Positions 33,201 to 48,200 of a stretch of DNA of 64,000 bases are shown piece by piece. Origin of the DNA: Neelides folsomi (lineage: Eukaryota > Arthropoda > Collembola > Neelipleona > Neelidae); assembly GCA_034687125.1 (NCBI GenBank), contig JAQGBZ010000104.1:1-64000 (forward strand), written 5' to 3'. The notes beneath the pieces are model-generated. The model was not told where the DNA came from and searched no databases. It worked only from the letters and a program-made list of their open reading frames with translations. The translations under genes were made by a program, and so were the position numbers. Position 1 is the stretch's first letter; each line of letters opens with the position of its first letter.

Positions 33201-36200
33201 CTTGTACATACATTGGAAAACAAACACTCGCGTGACATGTCGGTGATGAAAAGTAGGAATCAGACTCAATCCCCTTTTCCACACAATGAAATTCTCGCAC
33301 ATTCTGCATATCTCACACAGCTGCATTGGCCAAACCGTGAAAACCAAACTCGTCATGACAAATTTTCTCCACCTTTATCTATTAAATCTTCTACGGTTCT
33401 CATCTCCTTATCGAAAAACAAAGATACTCCTTAACGGTATTTCCCCCAATCATCTCATATACTACATACTCATAGGTGTATGTAATAACACCATGATCAT
33501 AAAGTTGTTTACAAAGAATTTAATATTAACTTAATACACGACTTTATTCCTTTGTCTCAGCGACCAAAACAATTTAATGAACCACTTCCTTTATGTTTAC
33601 AAAAATCTAAACATACAACTCATCTTTAGTCATTGGCCCTATTAGACCCATCCATTATCTCTGTATTTGTAATTCTGTAAGGTATTATTTTATTACGAAA
33701 TCTTCTCTTAATTATAAAGACCCTTGTACTGTAGTAAAAATGAAGGATGGAGCAAATGTAGGTTATTGTTTCGCTCTCTGGAAGGGAGGTGGTAAAGTCG
33801 TAAACTCCGGTGAGAAAAACACTCATCCAAAATAAAGTCGTAAAATGAGGATGAACATGGAGGAAATGTGAAAAAGGATGATTGGAGGTGGAGAGAGGAA
33901 ATGCAGAAGGGGAAATTCTCCACTTATTCATCATTCGATGAAAAGTCTGGTGGTGGACGTATTTGGCTCACCCTCGGAGAGTGTAAGACGAGTATAAACA
34001 GACATTCCGATCCTTCCTCCGAATGAAAATTATTAAAAAATGAGTTTCCCTTTTGACTCCCACAAGAAAGGGAGTCTTTGAGAGGGAGAGAAAAGAAAGA
34101 GAACGTGCGGGGGAGATTCCATCTGGTTATCCCAAAGAAATCTTTTCCCTTCATTCAACCCAAGGATAATAGGAGAGAGATTCAACCATACAAGTATGTA
34201 TGTGTATTGAAAAGAGAGAAAGAGTATTATGGTCATATAATAATATAAATAGTGCACTTACTCGTCGAATGCATCCCGTGTGAGTTCCCGTTCCCATTCA
34301 TCTGCGGTCTTCCTCCTACTAAACTGAGCGGAGAAATCTGCTGAAATGAAATATAAAAAAATGGGAGTTAGTTAATGAATCCCACTATAATCCTTTCCAA
34401 TTGAAGTGGAAAATTGAGGAATTCTGCGGCTAATGAGCGTTTGCTTAGCCCGGTTCGACGAGGATTAATTTGAAGAAGAGTTTGCCAATTTAGAGAAGGA
34501 AGCAGTTGAAAACTACAGGGAGTTTCATTCCATTTCAGCATAAATCTTCTCGTTTATGTGGTGAGAGGAATTTCATTGCAAGTCGAGCCGTACAAATTAT
34601 CCAAGGCGCTTTATCAAACTTGTCCGTCTCCTCCTTCACTCCCCATTATTACACATTAGCCTTTTGCTCCTTCCTCCGCGTAAAGGGCCAAAGGAAGCAT
34701 GTTGTGAGAGCATTTACAATCTGATACAAATCACTCCTTCCCCAGCTACTTGTCTTTTCTTTAAACTTTACTGCTCTCAACTTTGACTTTCTTTACTAAA
34801 GTTATGGCTTTCAAGACTCTTCAATTTCTAAAGGGAGCCCCTCAAAAGAAATAAGGCCTACATACAAATTGGATTTCTGGGAATTCGACCCAACATAAAT
34901 TTTTTGCAAGCATCAAAAAGGGATCAAATAAAATTTTTATCTCACGCAAAAATTGAGCTGAAAAGAGTCCAGCCATAATATCAGAAGGCTCATAAACATT
35001 AGCGTGTAATAATTTAATAACTCTGGCTGGATAATAAAAATTAAAGGGTTTATTCCCTCAGCTCCTAAACAGCTCCACTATGTACTGTAGTACCTTCAAT
35101 TTCCAAATGGTAACAATCATAATATCATGAAAAACTCTACATGATATTTGGGGGAGCAATTAGTAATAATATTCCCTTATCTTTTTCCTCATCTTACTAA
35201 CAAAGAAATAAAGTGGTGAATGGAGGTGGGAAACCCGGCGCTACGTAAAGATCATTACTTGGAGAATTGAGGGAACAGGGACTTACCATGTCTGGATAAG
35301 GGCCATATGAAGCCCGTCGACCCTCTCGACGATTCCCATCAATTGCCGCTTGCAATTCTGCTGGAGTACTCAACCGTTTCTTTTCACACTCGAAGGGATA
35401 CAGGTACTTCATATATCTGCAATAAAATAAAAGTTGGCCATTGTGAATTTATTCAACAAATTGACATTTTATGATCCTTATATAAAATATATTAATAAAT
35501 TACACAGTAACCGTCCTAATACAATCCCTACAATTCCAACACGGGAGATGAGGCAGGATGTTTAAAAATAAACATTGGAAGAATGATATCGGAAGAGGGT
35601 TTTTTCCAACGGCCCGTTGATTGGTAAATCTATTATGGGGCGGCTGACAGTCGAAGGGGCTTCCTCAGAATCGAGGATGATGAATTGGATCGGATTCACA
35701 TCATGGGTAGTATAAATAGTTTCTTGGTAATGACGAGAATTTATTTGGCGAGTTGAGTCGTCAAACATCTGCATGTCTCACCTAGACATCATTTGTTTGA
35801 AGCCAAGTCGCGCCAGGATCTTTGAAACTCCTTAATAGTAGGAGAGAGACAAAGGAGAGCTACCTTGGATGATTCGAGTGCGGAGAGATCGCGGCCTCTC
35901 CGCTTCGTTGGATCACAAATCCAAAGGCCTAAAATTAGGCTCAGTTGATGTGATGTGCTCGGAGGAGACATAAACAGAATATGGGGAGTTATTTATAGGG
36001 CGCATCTCGGATCCATTAAGCCTTCATCATATCACCCGTACGTCTTCCCTCATACTAACAATAGATCATCTCTTCGATGGCAGGTTCCCCTTATTTGGCG
36101 CACGCCTCCGTTTATATCAATCCAGGCTCAGCAGACCACACTCCGGACGAGGCCTCACCAACTCATTATGCACGAGCCATTTGTTTATTTGCTCTCCTCT

Positions 36201-39200
36201 CAAATGGATTCCATCTCTCCTCCTTCCCCATTACCTCACCCAGAGTCCTCCTTCAATTAAACCCCCTATGCATCAAAAACAGCTCCATTACGCCCCATTT
36301 TATAACAACATCTGAATTACACTCCCCCACTCTCCACACATCTGCACTCTCAGAGATGCAAATTATTACATAAACACTGGGGAAATGTAAATAACAATCT
36401 CTAAAAATTTTAATATAAGTGCTCTTGTCAAAACACGTCTCACTTCCACCCGCTGAAGAGAAGTAAATAACCCTAATTCTCATTCGACTATTTACAAATA
36501 GTCTGATGAATGTGTTATAAACGAATATATTAATTTGGAAAATTTACCCGTAATCCTTCAGAAAATAGAAAATTGGAGATTTCGTAAATATATGGTACAT
36601 ACTGTAATATACATCATATACTACAATCAGTATTTACAATACACGTACAATAATGCAATACATAATATATTATTGGTATAATGTAGTAAATATGTAAGGA
36701 AGATTATTAGTGGAGAGTATCATTAAAATATTTTAGACAAAGTCCATTAAACCAATGGTTGGATGGAATTGGACAATAAAAGTTGAGTGGATGGTTGTGA
36801 GTTGTGATATATGATTATAAGGCTACTGTGTTGGTTTAATCTATTTTGTTAAAGTATTTAGTAGTTGGTCATAATGGCATACTGTGTGCGAAGAGTGAAG
36901 GCGGCTGAAGTGATGGAAGAAGGCAAGTGGAGTCCCTTGATGATCTCTTGCCAGAGTTTCTTATTGATAACGTCGACGAGGCCGCCGCGGGCGATGACCA
37001 GATTGTACAATTCGTAGAGGTCCAGCACCTGCTTCGCCATGATCGGCAACCGGTTGATCGGGGTTCCTGGAATCCAAAAAGAAATATCCATCATAAACTA
37101 TAGGAAATCCATTAGGCAGATCATGCAATCTCGTTCATTGTGAGCATAACTCAAGGGCTCGATAGCCCACACCCAACTTCTCCATTTAAAATCTCTATTT
37201 ATGTTCATGCTCATTGCCTATATTATTGACAAGTGTATTGGGGAGAGAGAAGAAGAGAGCGATGAAAAATTCCTCTTTTACGACCACATCATTTCCATCG
37301 TCAAATTACAATTACAAATTGTGAATTATTCACATTTTGGATATCAGGTTCAACTTCCTAAAAGAATGATATTATAATACAAAGTTCCTCTTTGAATGAT
37401 CCAAGGACATAAACGTTCCGAGTGAGCATCATTTCCAATAATGAATATGATGCGTGTGTGGATGTGGAGAGAGAATGAGAGAGAAGGGAACAAGAAAAAA
37501 GATGATCGGATCATCACATGCCATCTCGATGGAAGATCCCCTTAAGGAAAGTCTCCATTTGGAAGTCAAATGAGTAAAGGATAAGAAGGTATTAGGAAAT
37601 GAATCCGAGTCAATTATATTACGAGCCAGGTATAGATCTCAATTCCTTAGCCGAGATAATAAGGTGAGATGGGAAAATGATAGGAGGGTAAATAGGCCGT
37701 AAGCGTCAGTTCACCTCCTCTCATCTTCATTCCCACCTGAATTATTCATAGAGAACCAACATGATGACTCTCCATCACTTTAATAAACGTTCTCTATTTA
37801 CATCCAACCACTTGAATCATCTTTTCCCCTCTCTATAATTATAATTGCACTTCCTTCCTCCAATCATTTCTCTCCAATGGTGAACTCTTGTTCATTCCTC
37901 CTTCACATGATCTTTTTTTACAGTTTGACTTTTAATTCTTCGCCTCAATTCATAAATCACATAAGATGAAATGAGCCATTTCCTTCTCTTAATTCATCTT
38001 CAATGTCTTCTTTATTCAATGAGATTCCCATTTGAATGTCTTCTCTAATTACACGTCATATGATTCTCCGTATTGAACATTCTCAATCCAGATTGAACTC
38101 TCTCATAGGGAGTTTAAACTAAACATAGCCCTCATAAATTACTCATTATGCTCAAAAGAAATAATACCCAACTGTGCTTGTAATTTAAATCCCTCATACT
38201 CATTAGCCTCTTCGCTTAATATTAATTACACTATGAGCCATTTTAATTTCCTCATTTCCATTCACCTCGACTATAAGGGAAAAACGACACAAATTTCCTC
38301 CAACTCCACACACCCGTCAAAATCCTCGTTTTCCCTATTTATTAAATAAACAGATGATAAAAGGCGACGGATGTCAAATCCACGTATTTATTTGTAGTAG
38401 GGGGAGCTTGGAGGCAGTGAATGAATCGTTTATGATTTCTCTGGTTGGATAAATGACAAGGTTTACATATTCATGAGAGTGAATAAATTATCCGGGGATT
38501 TAGAGGCGAGACAGTGTGTGATTAATATAGGGGAAACACTCAGGCTGCCCTCACATCCTCCTCAGATATTCCTTAATATGGATGAATGGTCTTCCTTGGG
38601 AGATTATTATTAGAAGCCGAGGGATCTGGAGGGTCCCAAAGATCCTCCTGGAGATGTGATGTGTGGAGATGTAAGGAGATGGATCGTGGAAGCTGCATCT
38701 GGACCGGAAGCCTGATTTTGGGTCGAAAAGCTCTTTGATTCTCCCCAAACTCTCTTCGGTCCGTGATTCCCTGCCCTACCATATGCAATGTGTCGTATGC
38801 CCCAAACAAGAGCCGAAATCTTTTCCTTAATACACTAACCCCTCGGAAACGCTACATGTGTTGCCCCACGGAAATGTCTCCCATTGATTGCATGAAAGAT
38901 TCTCCCCCTCCCTTGGTTTAAAATTAAAATCCACAGTACTTCTTCACTTTTAGGGAAAAATTGTCATTAGGGCACACATGGAATGGAATCAATCACGCCG
39001 ATTGCTAATGAATGTCTTCAAAATCCAATCCGGGTCTCGCTCAACCCTCACCCTCATCTGGGACGTTAAATCTCAAGACATTTCCAAAAGGTCTCGATTC
39101 ATCCCAAGGAAAAGGACTTCCTTTAAAACTACTAAACTTGAGGAATCATATTCCATTTCCCCTATCCATATCCACCAAAATGAAGGCAATATAAACGGCG

Positions 39201-42200
39201 TTCCCCTTCCTCTCTTTTATTACTTCTAATGAAAGTCATGAAGAACATCCGCCATTTTTTTCTTCCAAAACTATTCCATTTTTCAAATTTAAGGAGGAGA
39301 ACGAACCCCCCGCTTTGCAGCCCATTATCAATTTTGAGTAAGAAAGAGGAGAGTTTCTCCTTTTTACAAGAATTAATTATCTGTCAACTGAGCTGCTAAT
39401 TAAAATATCACTTCCAAAGTTATGCTCCCCTCATTGTGTTCAACTCAAACCACAGGGAACTCTGATTATTAGTAGAGATTTAAGGACTCTGAGGATGAGC
39501 TGTGTATGTAATAATCTCCTTTATTGTATTTCTAATATCATATTATCGCTTTGCTTGAAAGGTAAAATAAATGACTCTCCCTCAACACAAAGAAGAAGAG
39601 AAATGGGAAGGAGTGCGGACTATTGTGCTTTAATTAAAATTCGCAAAAGGAATTAAAAAAGGAAGAAATATGGGCCCCTGGACCTCACTCTGGCTCCAAT
39701 AGACTCTTGACCTCTCTCCTTCATTTATACACATGCCAAATGGGAGAGAGAAAGATGACAGGTCGAGGTGGGATTCAGATAACAATAATCTTTGTATGGA
39801 CAAGTCCAGTTCTTCTATTAACGTATTAACTCACCTCCAGATCACTCAGAGCGATTAGAGGAGAGAGCCAAAGAAGAAGAAGTCGTCGTAATAAAGGGAG
39901 GGATGCGTTCAATTCAATCGCCCAATTCCTTGGAATTTATTAATAAGGAGTGGAATGGATTAAATGCAAATGTGCCTATTAAACCTACCAAGAGCTTGTA
40001 AGAATGGCAATGGGTTGATTTATGAGGTCTCCCTATAACGAACAGAGTTCCACCCGTTCCACCCTAATTTACGACCTCTCTACCTCTCCTTTCACCCATT
40101 GTCTTCTTTGATAAGACGGCGGAATATAACTATGAAAAAATGAAGATTAAATTAAATGTTTCCACCGGCCGGCCACTTCAAATCCGAAACGGAGGGTGAG
40201 GTTTTAACACCAGCCCCAGAGAGATCCACCGAAGCTTCTCAACCTTTTTCCACGTTCTTGGAAAGGATGACCCCCAAGAGGAGTCGAATCTTCCGCGAGT
40301 AATAATATCCCCATTAGATGAGATATAAGAGGAGGCGAGGAGAATGGAAGGAGCAGATTTATTTCTAAAACTTCCCTTTGGTCCATTCATAGGTAAATAC
40401 GGGTTTTACTTTTATATTTATTATTCTCCACTAAGGGAGAAGAAAAAAAAGGAAGTCCATTACAACTTTTTCTTATTTTATAATAGCCAGGTACTTGCTT
40501 AATGTCATATATAGGCTCCCAAAAATGTCTCACAGCATGAACCCTCCTCATAAAAGTTTCAACTCTCCCCCTTCAAAACAAATCTCAATCCGCTCCCTAT
40601 AAAATTCTCATTTAAATATTTTGACAATTGAGTCATTCGTAAAAGAGGGACGAAGAGGTCATATAAATACAGTACACGCATACTTCTTCCATTCCTTTAT
40701 CACATTCTAGTCATTCTACACAAGGATTAGATTTTTCTTTCATTCTTTTCCACTCATGTTCCTTAACAACTCCACAAGTTTTCATCCTTGTAAGAAAGGG
40801 AAAAAAGACCATACAATACATAATATGAGCCTTCTACCATAATGGGGATCATGATGGAGGAATCGGCTAAGAATCACCTCCAACCCTTGTAATTTACATC
40901 AATCAGAGGTAAATAAAATCATAGACCAGGTATATCATTAGAGGGCATAAAGATGCAAAAGTTAAGTTTAGTCACACTACCACACCTACATCCGGGGCGG
41001 AATTTCTTCTTCAACCAACCAATCTCACATACTAGTGAAAGACAGAGTCAAGGGATTGACAATGAAAGAAACTGAGGAAGGGTCCTTATAGCAGAAGCCT
41101 TTTATGCCATCTCGCACGCCATCGCACCATTCAAGTTCACCTGAATCTTTTCTTACTATTCTCCATTCCTTTACAGCCCCTCCATTCAACATCTCAACAA
41201 ATGGGTCTAAATTTTGTATAGTGGACCAATCATTTAAGACACTCTCTTTCGCAAATAAAAGCAGAAAAGTATAAAAGTTAGCCAATTGTGGGGGAATTGT
41301 AGCGAAATGCCATGTGTTCATAAAATGAATGAACGTGTTCGGAGAAATTCAATTTGAAAGTGAGGTTGAAGAATGTGAAGGATCGAAGTGGAGATAAAAG
41401 TGATGTTAGCAATCTTAGAGGATTTCTCTGAAAATTCCCTTATTGTTGTGGATGAAGTGGGTCGGGTGGATTGAAGGAGGAATCCCACCTTTGAATCTAA
41501 TCTTTTATCAAAAGGTGTGGGTATGAGGATGGCCGGAGCCGCCCGATCATCATATTGACTGGGTTGAAAGGGGCGAAGGGGCTCGTTATTATTATTTTTC
41601 AAGATATTTCACTGGAAGGAACGGGGCGGCAATAAAAGTCCTCACTTTGACTGAAGGCTTGTAAAAATGTCTACCCTCTTTTCACTATGACTGAGAGGGG
41701 GGAAAAGCTATCCAGGCTTACGACCTTTTATATGGCCAAAAATTCTGAGAAATTCACAGGAGAGCTTCGGGAGTGGATCCTTGAGAAAAAGGGGCCCCCA
41801 CGCAAAAAAAGTCACTCCATCCATCCCCATCAAAGATATATACTGTGTGTGTGAGGGTTTCATTAGCCGTCCCCTTCGCCTTCCCTGATCCGTAGATTAC
41901 GTTTCATTTCATGGAGGGTCACTCGAGGAGTCCCACACCCTATGTGGCCATTACGAACATTACTCCTCCACTAATCCCTAATCCAAGGCCCGAACACAAC
42001 TTGGCCCTTGTCTCAGCTCCCTACCCAATGCCCTAAAAAAGTGTCAAGACATCTGATCAATGTTCGGTAGAAGGAATCTGGGCCGGAAATCATTATTTGG
42101 GCAATATGGTCTTTATTGCATCAGGGAGAGAAGACGTAAAACGATTCCTTATCCGATCAGCCTTGATTCCAAATCCTCACACATGCTCCTTCCTCAGAAT

Positions 42201-45200
42201 TCCGATCAGGAATATCTCCGTCTCCGCAATCACGACCTCAGGCTCATTGCTCCAGCTTCCGCCCCTCCTTCCCATATATCCCCAAACAAGTCACCCTGCT
42301 CCCTGCTAATCCATGTAATAACGATCTCCCTCTTCCGATTCGACATCCTTGAATCTTCTCACATTTGGATTTAAGCCTCGCACTGATATAAGAGCAAGCT
42401 TATCATTAGCTTAAACCAGAAAGTCAAAGGGGTCTTTTTTCCACACTCGCCTATTTATGAACACAACCTACCCTACAAGAGTGAAAAAAACTCAAAGAAT
42501 GTAATCTCCTTCGACTAATACACTTTCGACTATCTCGAGCAACTCCTTCACCCCACCAATTCCAATTCGAGGAAATCTCTCTTTCATCTAAATGCATTTT
42601 TCCATGCGTTAGAAAACGGCATTTTCAGGGCCACTTTCCACCCAGGACCTCATGACAAGGACAGTAAATAATTGTCATTGTCAACCTAATCGTTCATTTT
42701 AGGACACCCTGAGTAATCTAACAGGACTCTCCAGCTTCATATATCTCAATCAGTAAAGTTGGACATGGGTGAACGCGGTCGTTGAGATATAAAAGTAATA
42801 TACAATTCCTATTTTTCGGTGGCCTGCGCCGCCGGCATTTCCAATTACATGGGCGGATCAAGATCCCACACAAAGTTCCCTTCACCTATACATGATTATA
42901 TCCTTTATAGGAGCACGCGCGGCGGTCGGAGAGAAACTCCTCCAAATTGATCCGCTATCTGAGGGAACTGAGCCGTTTCTCCCCTTCCGCATCTCCTCAA
43001 ATCTGAACATGCCCGGGCCGAGCTCCATCACGTTGGATATATTTATTCTAGGCCTCCCACTCCTATTAATTTATGTCCAGTCTTTATCAACATCCCGCCT
43101 AGACAAATACGAATGCTATAGAAGAGCCAGAAAGAGAAGAACTGGTATATAATTGATAAGACCAAAGGAGGTCTATAAATTCCAAACCCCCAACCATTAC
43201 ATTACTCTTCCCTGAATCAGCATCTGTATCCACTTCATTCACCTCACTATAAACCGATTCTGAATGAAAGTGAGAGCGGGTTAGGAAAATAAGCCGCGAA
43301 CTCCGCTCTTATGTTTACGCCGACGAGATGAGACGAGAACCGGCTTAAAGAGAATTTACAACAACTAGCCGCCCCTATTTTTAACGCCACTCACACTGTG
43401 AGCGGAGGAGCTGTGATTAGAAGAATCTGGAGAGAGAGGTAGGAGGGAAGTCAGTAGAGGAAGAAGTGGCCAATTCCACGTTCCATTCTCAATTCCTCCA
43501 GTCCCGTTTCTCCTCTCCTTCATGAGCCCATTTATTGTCGATTGAGACGATTCAGTAACCTCTTCCTACGGTACTTTGTTTTCCAGCTGGGTGAGCTAAA
43601 ATTGTCTAGTTGGAAATGAGAAGAACCCTCCCTTCCTCCCAATACTATGAATTCCAATTGTCGACTGACTCAGGAGATTCCTTTGAATAAAGAAGTCAAG
43701 ACCTTCAGAAAATAAAAAGATAGCTTAAGCCAAACTCCTCCAAAGATCTAAAAAAGATTAGAAAAAAACATTTCCCCGAACCTTACTCTTTTCCACATTT
43801 TTACGTTTTTCTTACCTAACGACTTTTAAATCGCTTTTCTTTAATGCTCATTCTCACCCATTGGAAATCACTACTTATACTTATACAGATAGATCTAGTT
43901 TTTATTTTAAATATTTTTCCTTCATCATTTATAAATTCTTTAATTTAAAATTTCTACCAATTTCAAAATAATTCAAGAATTAGAATATTGAATCATTTTA
44001 GTCAAGATCCAAATTAAAATTGACGTTAAAAAGCTGATGATGGCCAAATGCGTGTATGATTAATTGAACCCGAGTTGTAAGCGTAATGAGGGCCGAAGGA
44101 GCGTTGTGAATGGAGAGGAAGTCCTCCGCTGGGCCGGAGTCAAAGCTCAAGTTGGGTGAGGGAGAAGGAAGTGAAAAGAGTGTGGGGACCCCCTTCGAGT
44201 CCACACGTGCTTTTTGACACATCCTCAAGTCAGCTCTATTCATCATCCTCACGTAACATGTGTATTCTGTTCACCTGAGAGCTTTGTTCCTTCCCTATCA
44301 TCTTCTTTACTCCACAACAGAAGGCTCAGAGTTGTAAACTACCATTTTATAACTCCATTCATTCAAACTGGCCTTTGGGAACTGCCGATGCCACCATGAA
44401 TCCTTTTTTTAAATACAATCTTCATCCTACATTTAAAATATTTATATCTATCTTAATCTATGGTATACAATGGGATTTTGAGCATATTTCTTTCTCTTTT
44501 ACATAATATTTATTGAATAAACAATCAACAGATTCTTTCTCGCTCTAATAAATTCCCTCTAAACCGACACAATGTTTAAAATAAGCAAAGTGAGAATTAA
44601 GGTCACTTTCGAAATGTTTGGCATTACATATCGTTGGATGAATAAATCAATTTAAATTAATACATGGAAAACAGATTTCTAAGAAAGCCGCCGATACCAA
44701 TTCATAAATGTTCATATAGCTCAAACTAGCCCCAAAATGCGAGGTCTAAACCTTTGTTGTTATAAGATGGATGAAAATGGTTGTGAATCAACCTCGCACA
44801 CCACTCATTCATTTTCCCCAATTTTTCAAAAGAGAGACCCTTCTTATCTTCCCCGAATCTTTTTCATTATTCTCCAACTCTCAGGGTCATTTGCTCCGTT
44901 GCCTTCTGGTGAATTAGCCCGGCCTTTCTCCCTATCTATTTTCCAATCCCGCCGCCTACCGCCCATTGTCCTCCTTCATTCGTCTCTCATCAAAATATCT
45001 TTTCAATTCATGCTAAACGGACCCCGTTGACCCTGATAGCCCTTAATGGTTTCTGGAGACAAGGAAGGATTAACTACTACGTCCTATCGTTATATGTACA
45101 TATTTATTATTCCTTCTCTCTTCCATCCATGTGGGAAAATAAGAAAAGACGCCTTCAATGACACACTTAATAGTTAAGGGAAAGGTAAGGTGGACGGATT

Positions 45201-48200
45201 TAAACAACTATTTACTTATTTACCATCCATCGATGAAAATGAAATGGAGTTCAACTACTAAAGTAGAGAGAGTTAAAGGTAGATTCGTGCAAAGAGGTTT
45301 TCTCATATATTATCCATGCTACTCTTTCCATGCTCTCGTTCTCACACCAGTCCATTCATACAATTTATCATTCCAATTGACAGTCCTCCTCATTGATTCC
45401 CAAATAAATCACTCCAACTATTTATTATACCGTTGTAAGACATTAGTTTGTAGAAGAGTCATTAAACGGGTACGAGGGGAAGGCCCTTAGGAAATGAATT
45501 CAGTCCACATCTACCAAAGCCCCATCTAACTCATCTGACAGACAGAATATTATTAAAACCTATCGATTTCCAACAGATGAAAATGATAAAATGGGTTCGA
45601 TAAATAACAATTTTTTTTCCAATTCTTCATCCTTCAACTTCTTCCCTCGACTTCTCACTACCATCCAGAGTGAGCAAGGAGAAGGGAGAGAAGAAGATGC
45701 AGAAGGCATGGTGTGAGGGTGGGTTTAATTTCTCCAACTCACTGTTTTAAAGGGAGAGTGTGGAAGGAAGGTTTGTGGAGTATGGTTGGGGGAGGTTAAA
45801 TATTTGTTCAATCGGGAAGACGATCAGAGAAGGGGTCCAAAACACAAGGGCTGACTAATTTTAGACCATTTGAAGATGCTGTTAAGCAGGGAGACCCAAT
45901 TGAACCCTCCCTCGCTTTTATATCTATATGAAAAAGTTATAAATAAAATCAAGGGGAGGGAGCCCCTTGAAATTCATTCAGAGACGACGAAGACGAGAGC
46001 CAACAGGCGTCCAACTCTTAATTCCAACCAGAACCTCAAAAACTCTCAGCTTCCACTCTCTCAAAAAATGCTCACAAATGGAAAAATACGGCCTTTTTGG
46101 GGATATCTTCAAAACCATAGTATTACTCCACATTATCGAGAGAGATCCAATGTCGAAAAATTTTTTCTTATTGCAAGATGGAGTTTCTCTTCTCAATTCT
46201 ATACCAATAAACATGTTCATGAGTTCCATTAAAAGCAAAGATCCATTCTTAGCTATGCAATGAATATATTATATGAGTCAGATGCAATTAGATGAATCAT
46301 CTTTTACAAGTTTTCTAAAATTCCTTATATGCATCAAGTGTCAACGATTACTCGTTTTTCATCTTATAAGTTTTTGTCCCCAAAGGAGGGAGAGGTATTT
46401 AAAGGCTGCGAGCGATTTCGCACTAATTTATCAAATTATTTAATTGCCATTTCAATCTCTTCTTCTTTGGTTGGTGTTGAGATGAAGTGGAATTTTCTTC
46501 CCATTTCCCAATGAAAATTCTTTAGTTGGCGTAAAAAGTTCAAAAACACGTACCTCTCTTCTGCATGAATGAGAACAGTTCGTCGAGGAACTCCTTCCGC
46601 TTCACATCGTCGCTCAGTTCGTATAACTGAAAAAGGAAAAATTCTCAATTACACAAATCTTTCAAATGATAAAAAAATGATTTAAAAAAACATTATGATT
46701 AGAAATGCTCTCTGTAGCATCTCCAAGTGCATTTTCATCCTCAATTCTAAATCATTAAAATGATGTAAAGCGGGAACAAAAGAAAATCATAATTCATGGG
46801 CTCAATGCTCGAAATGATTTAAAGCGGATGGCCGAACTCGCAATCCCCAACAATGAGTGTTAGAGAGTTTTGGTAATAATGTTAGTAAATGGGTCTCTAT
46901 TACGAGAACATATCGAATGATTGCTCCAACGAAGATTTATTATTTTACTCCTATTTTAGGACATAGTCATAAATAGTAGGAGCCCGACGCAGCCACAATT
47001 TACAATCAGCCCCAAACCTTTATAAAATCCAAGATAGCCCATCGGACGAATAAATGAATAACGGAGGGAGAAGGAACCGGAGTAAATTACGTCTTGTAAT
47101 TACAAATCACTAATTAGCATATTTCTTCATCGTTTCCCTTATATGTGGGGGCGCGGAGGATTCCCGGAGAATTTGAATCACAATGAAAGTCGCATGCTCC
47201 CAACAATCACTTTCAATTGTTCCAACTCCAGGAGTGTGCGGAGATAACAAGGGCGGAGGGGATGATGAGCTTCCACATATTATACAACACGTCGGCTCCC
47301 ACCAGTGTCCTCACACCGATGAGATGCTCGATAAGTTTTTTTTATTTAAAGGCCGGTCGGCCCCTTGGATTCTTTCCTTGCCATCAATGAGCATATTACA
47401 ATTACTTTAAACATAGTTATGTACAAGAACAAAGGAGTTCTTTAGCATGGCATTTTCAAGCCATTTATTATTCCAATAATAATAAGCGTGGGTTGGGGCT
47501 ATGGTGAGCCAGAGGAGAACGGCAGATATAATAAATTGGAGAGAATGGATCATATCAACTCCATATAATGTAAATCAGAGGGATGTGAAATGGAGATTAT
47601 AAGTTTCATCCGGTCCGACTCATGGATTGCGTGTTCGGGACATATTCGTTAGTTAACTGTTCATCTCTCTCTCTCCTCAGCCGGCAATACGATTGTAGGG
47701 AGAGTATGGTGAATTAGGGAAAAAAATCCTCCTTGTGTTAATTTGAGAAATGTCAGCGGAAGAAAAAAGAGGGAAGAGATTAATGACTGATAAATTATCA
47801 AAAAATATCACTTTTTACTCGATTGTCCATACACGTAATAATAATTAGATTTATAGTTTATATATGCATGGAAAATGCTAATGCTAATGTACTTTTAATA
47901 CTCGAGACCTGTTTTTCATCTCCATTTCGAATTCCAATCCCAATGTCGTAGGAGCTCTTTCATTTCACAAAACGAAAGATCTTGATCCTCGATTAACATT
48001 AACTCACGCCAAGTTCTTCTACAATGGAAGATATATTATATAGGGCTTCGGGTTTTGGGAATGATAACGAGGGAAATGTAGCCGCCTTCTCACACCACAT
48101 AACTCTCCTTTATGTCTCGGACAGGGTTGAAGACAGGCGACGATCCCTCGCCCAGAAAATTTCCGACTCGAAGCCTAATGAGATTGTCATATAAAATTAT

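Noticed and set aside
42060-42374. Overlapping open frames of about 70-105 codons in the 9.5-kb ARID3 intron
   Set aside because: Several frames are open at once on the same bases, none resembles a protein family, and they match the many similar chance frames across 31-64 kb.
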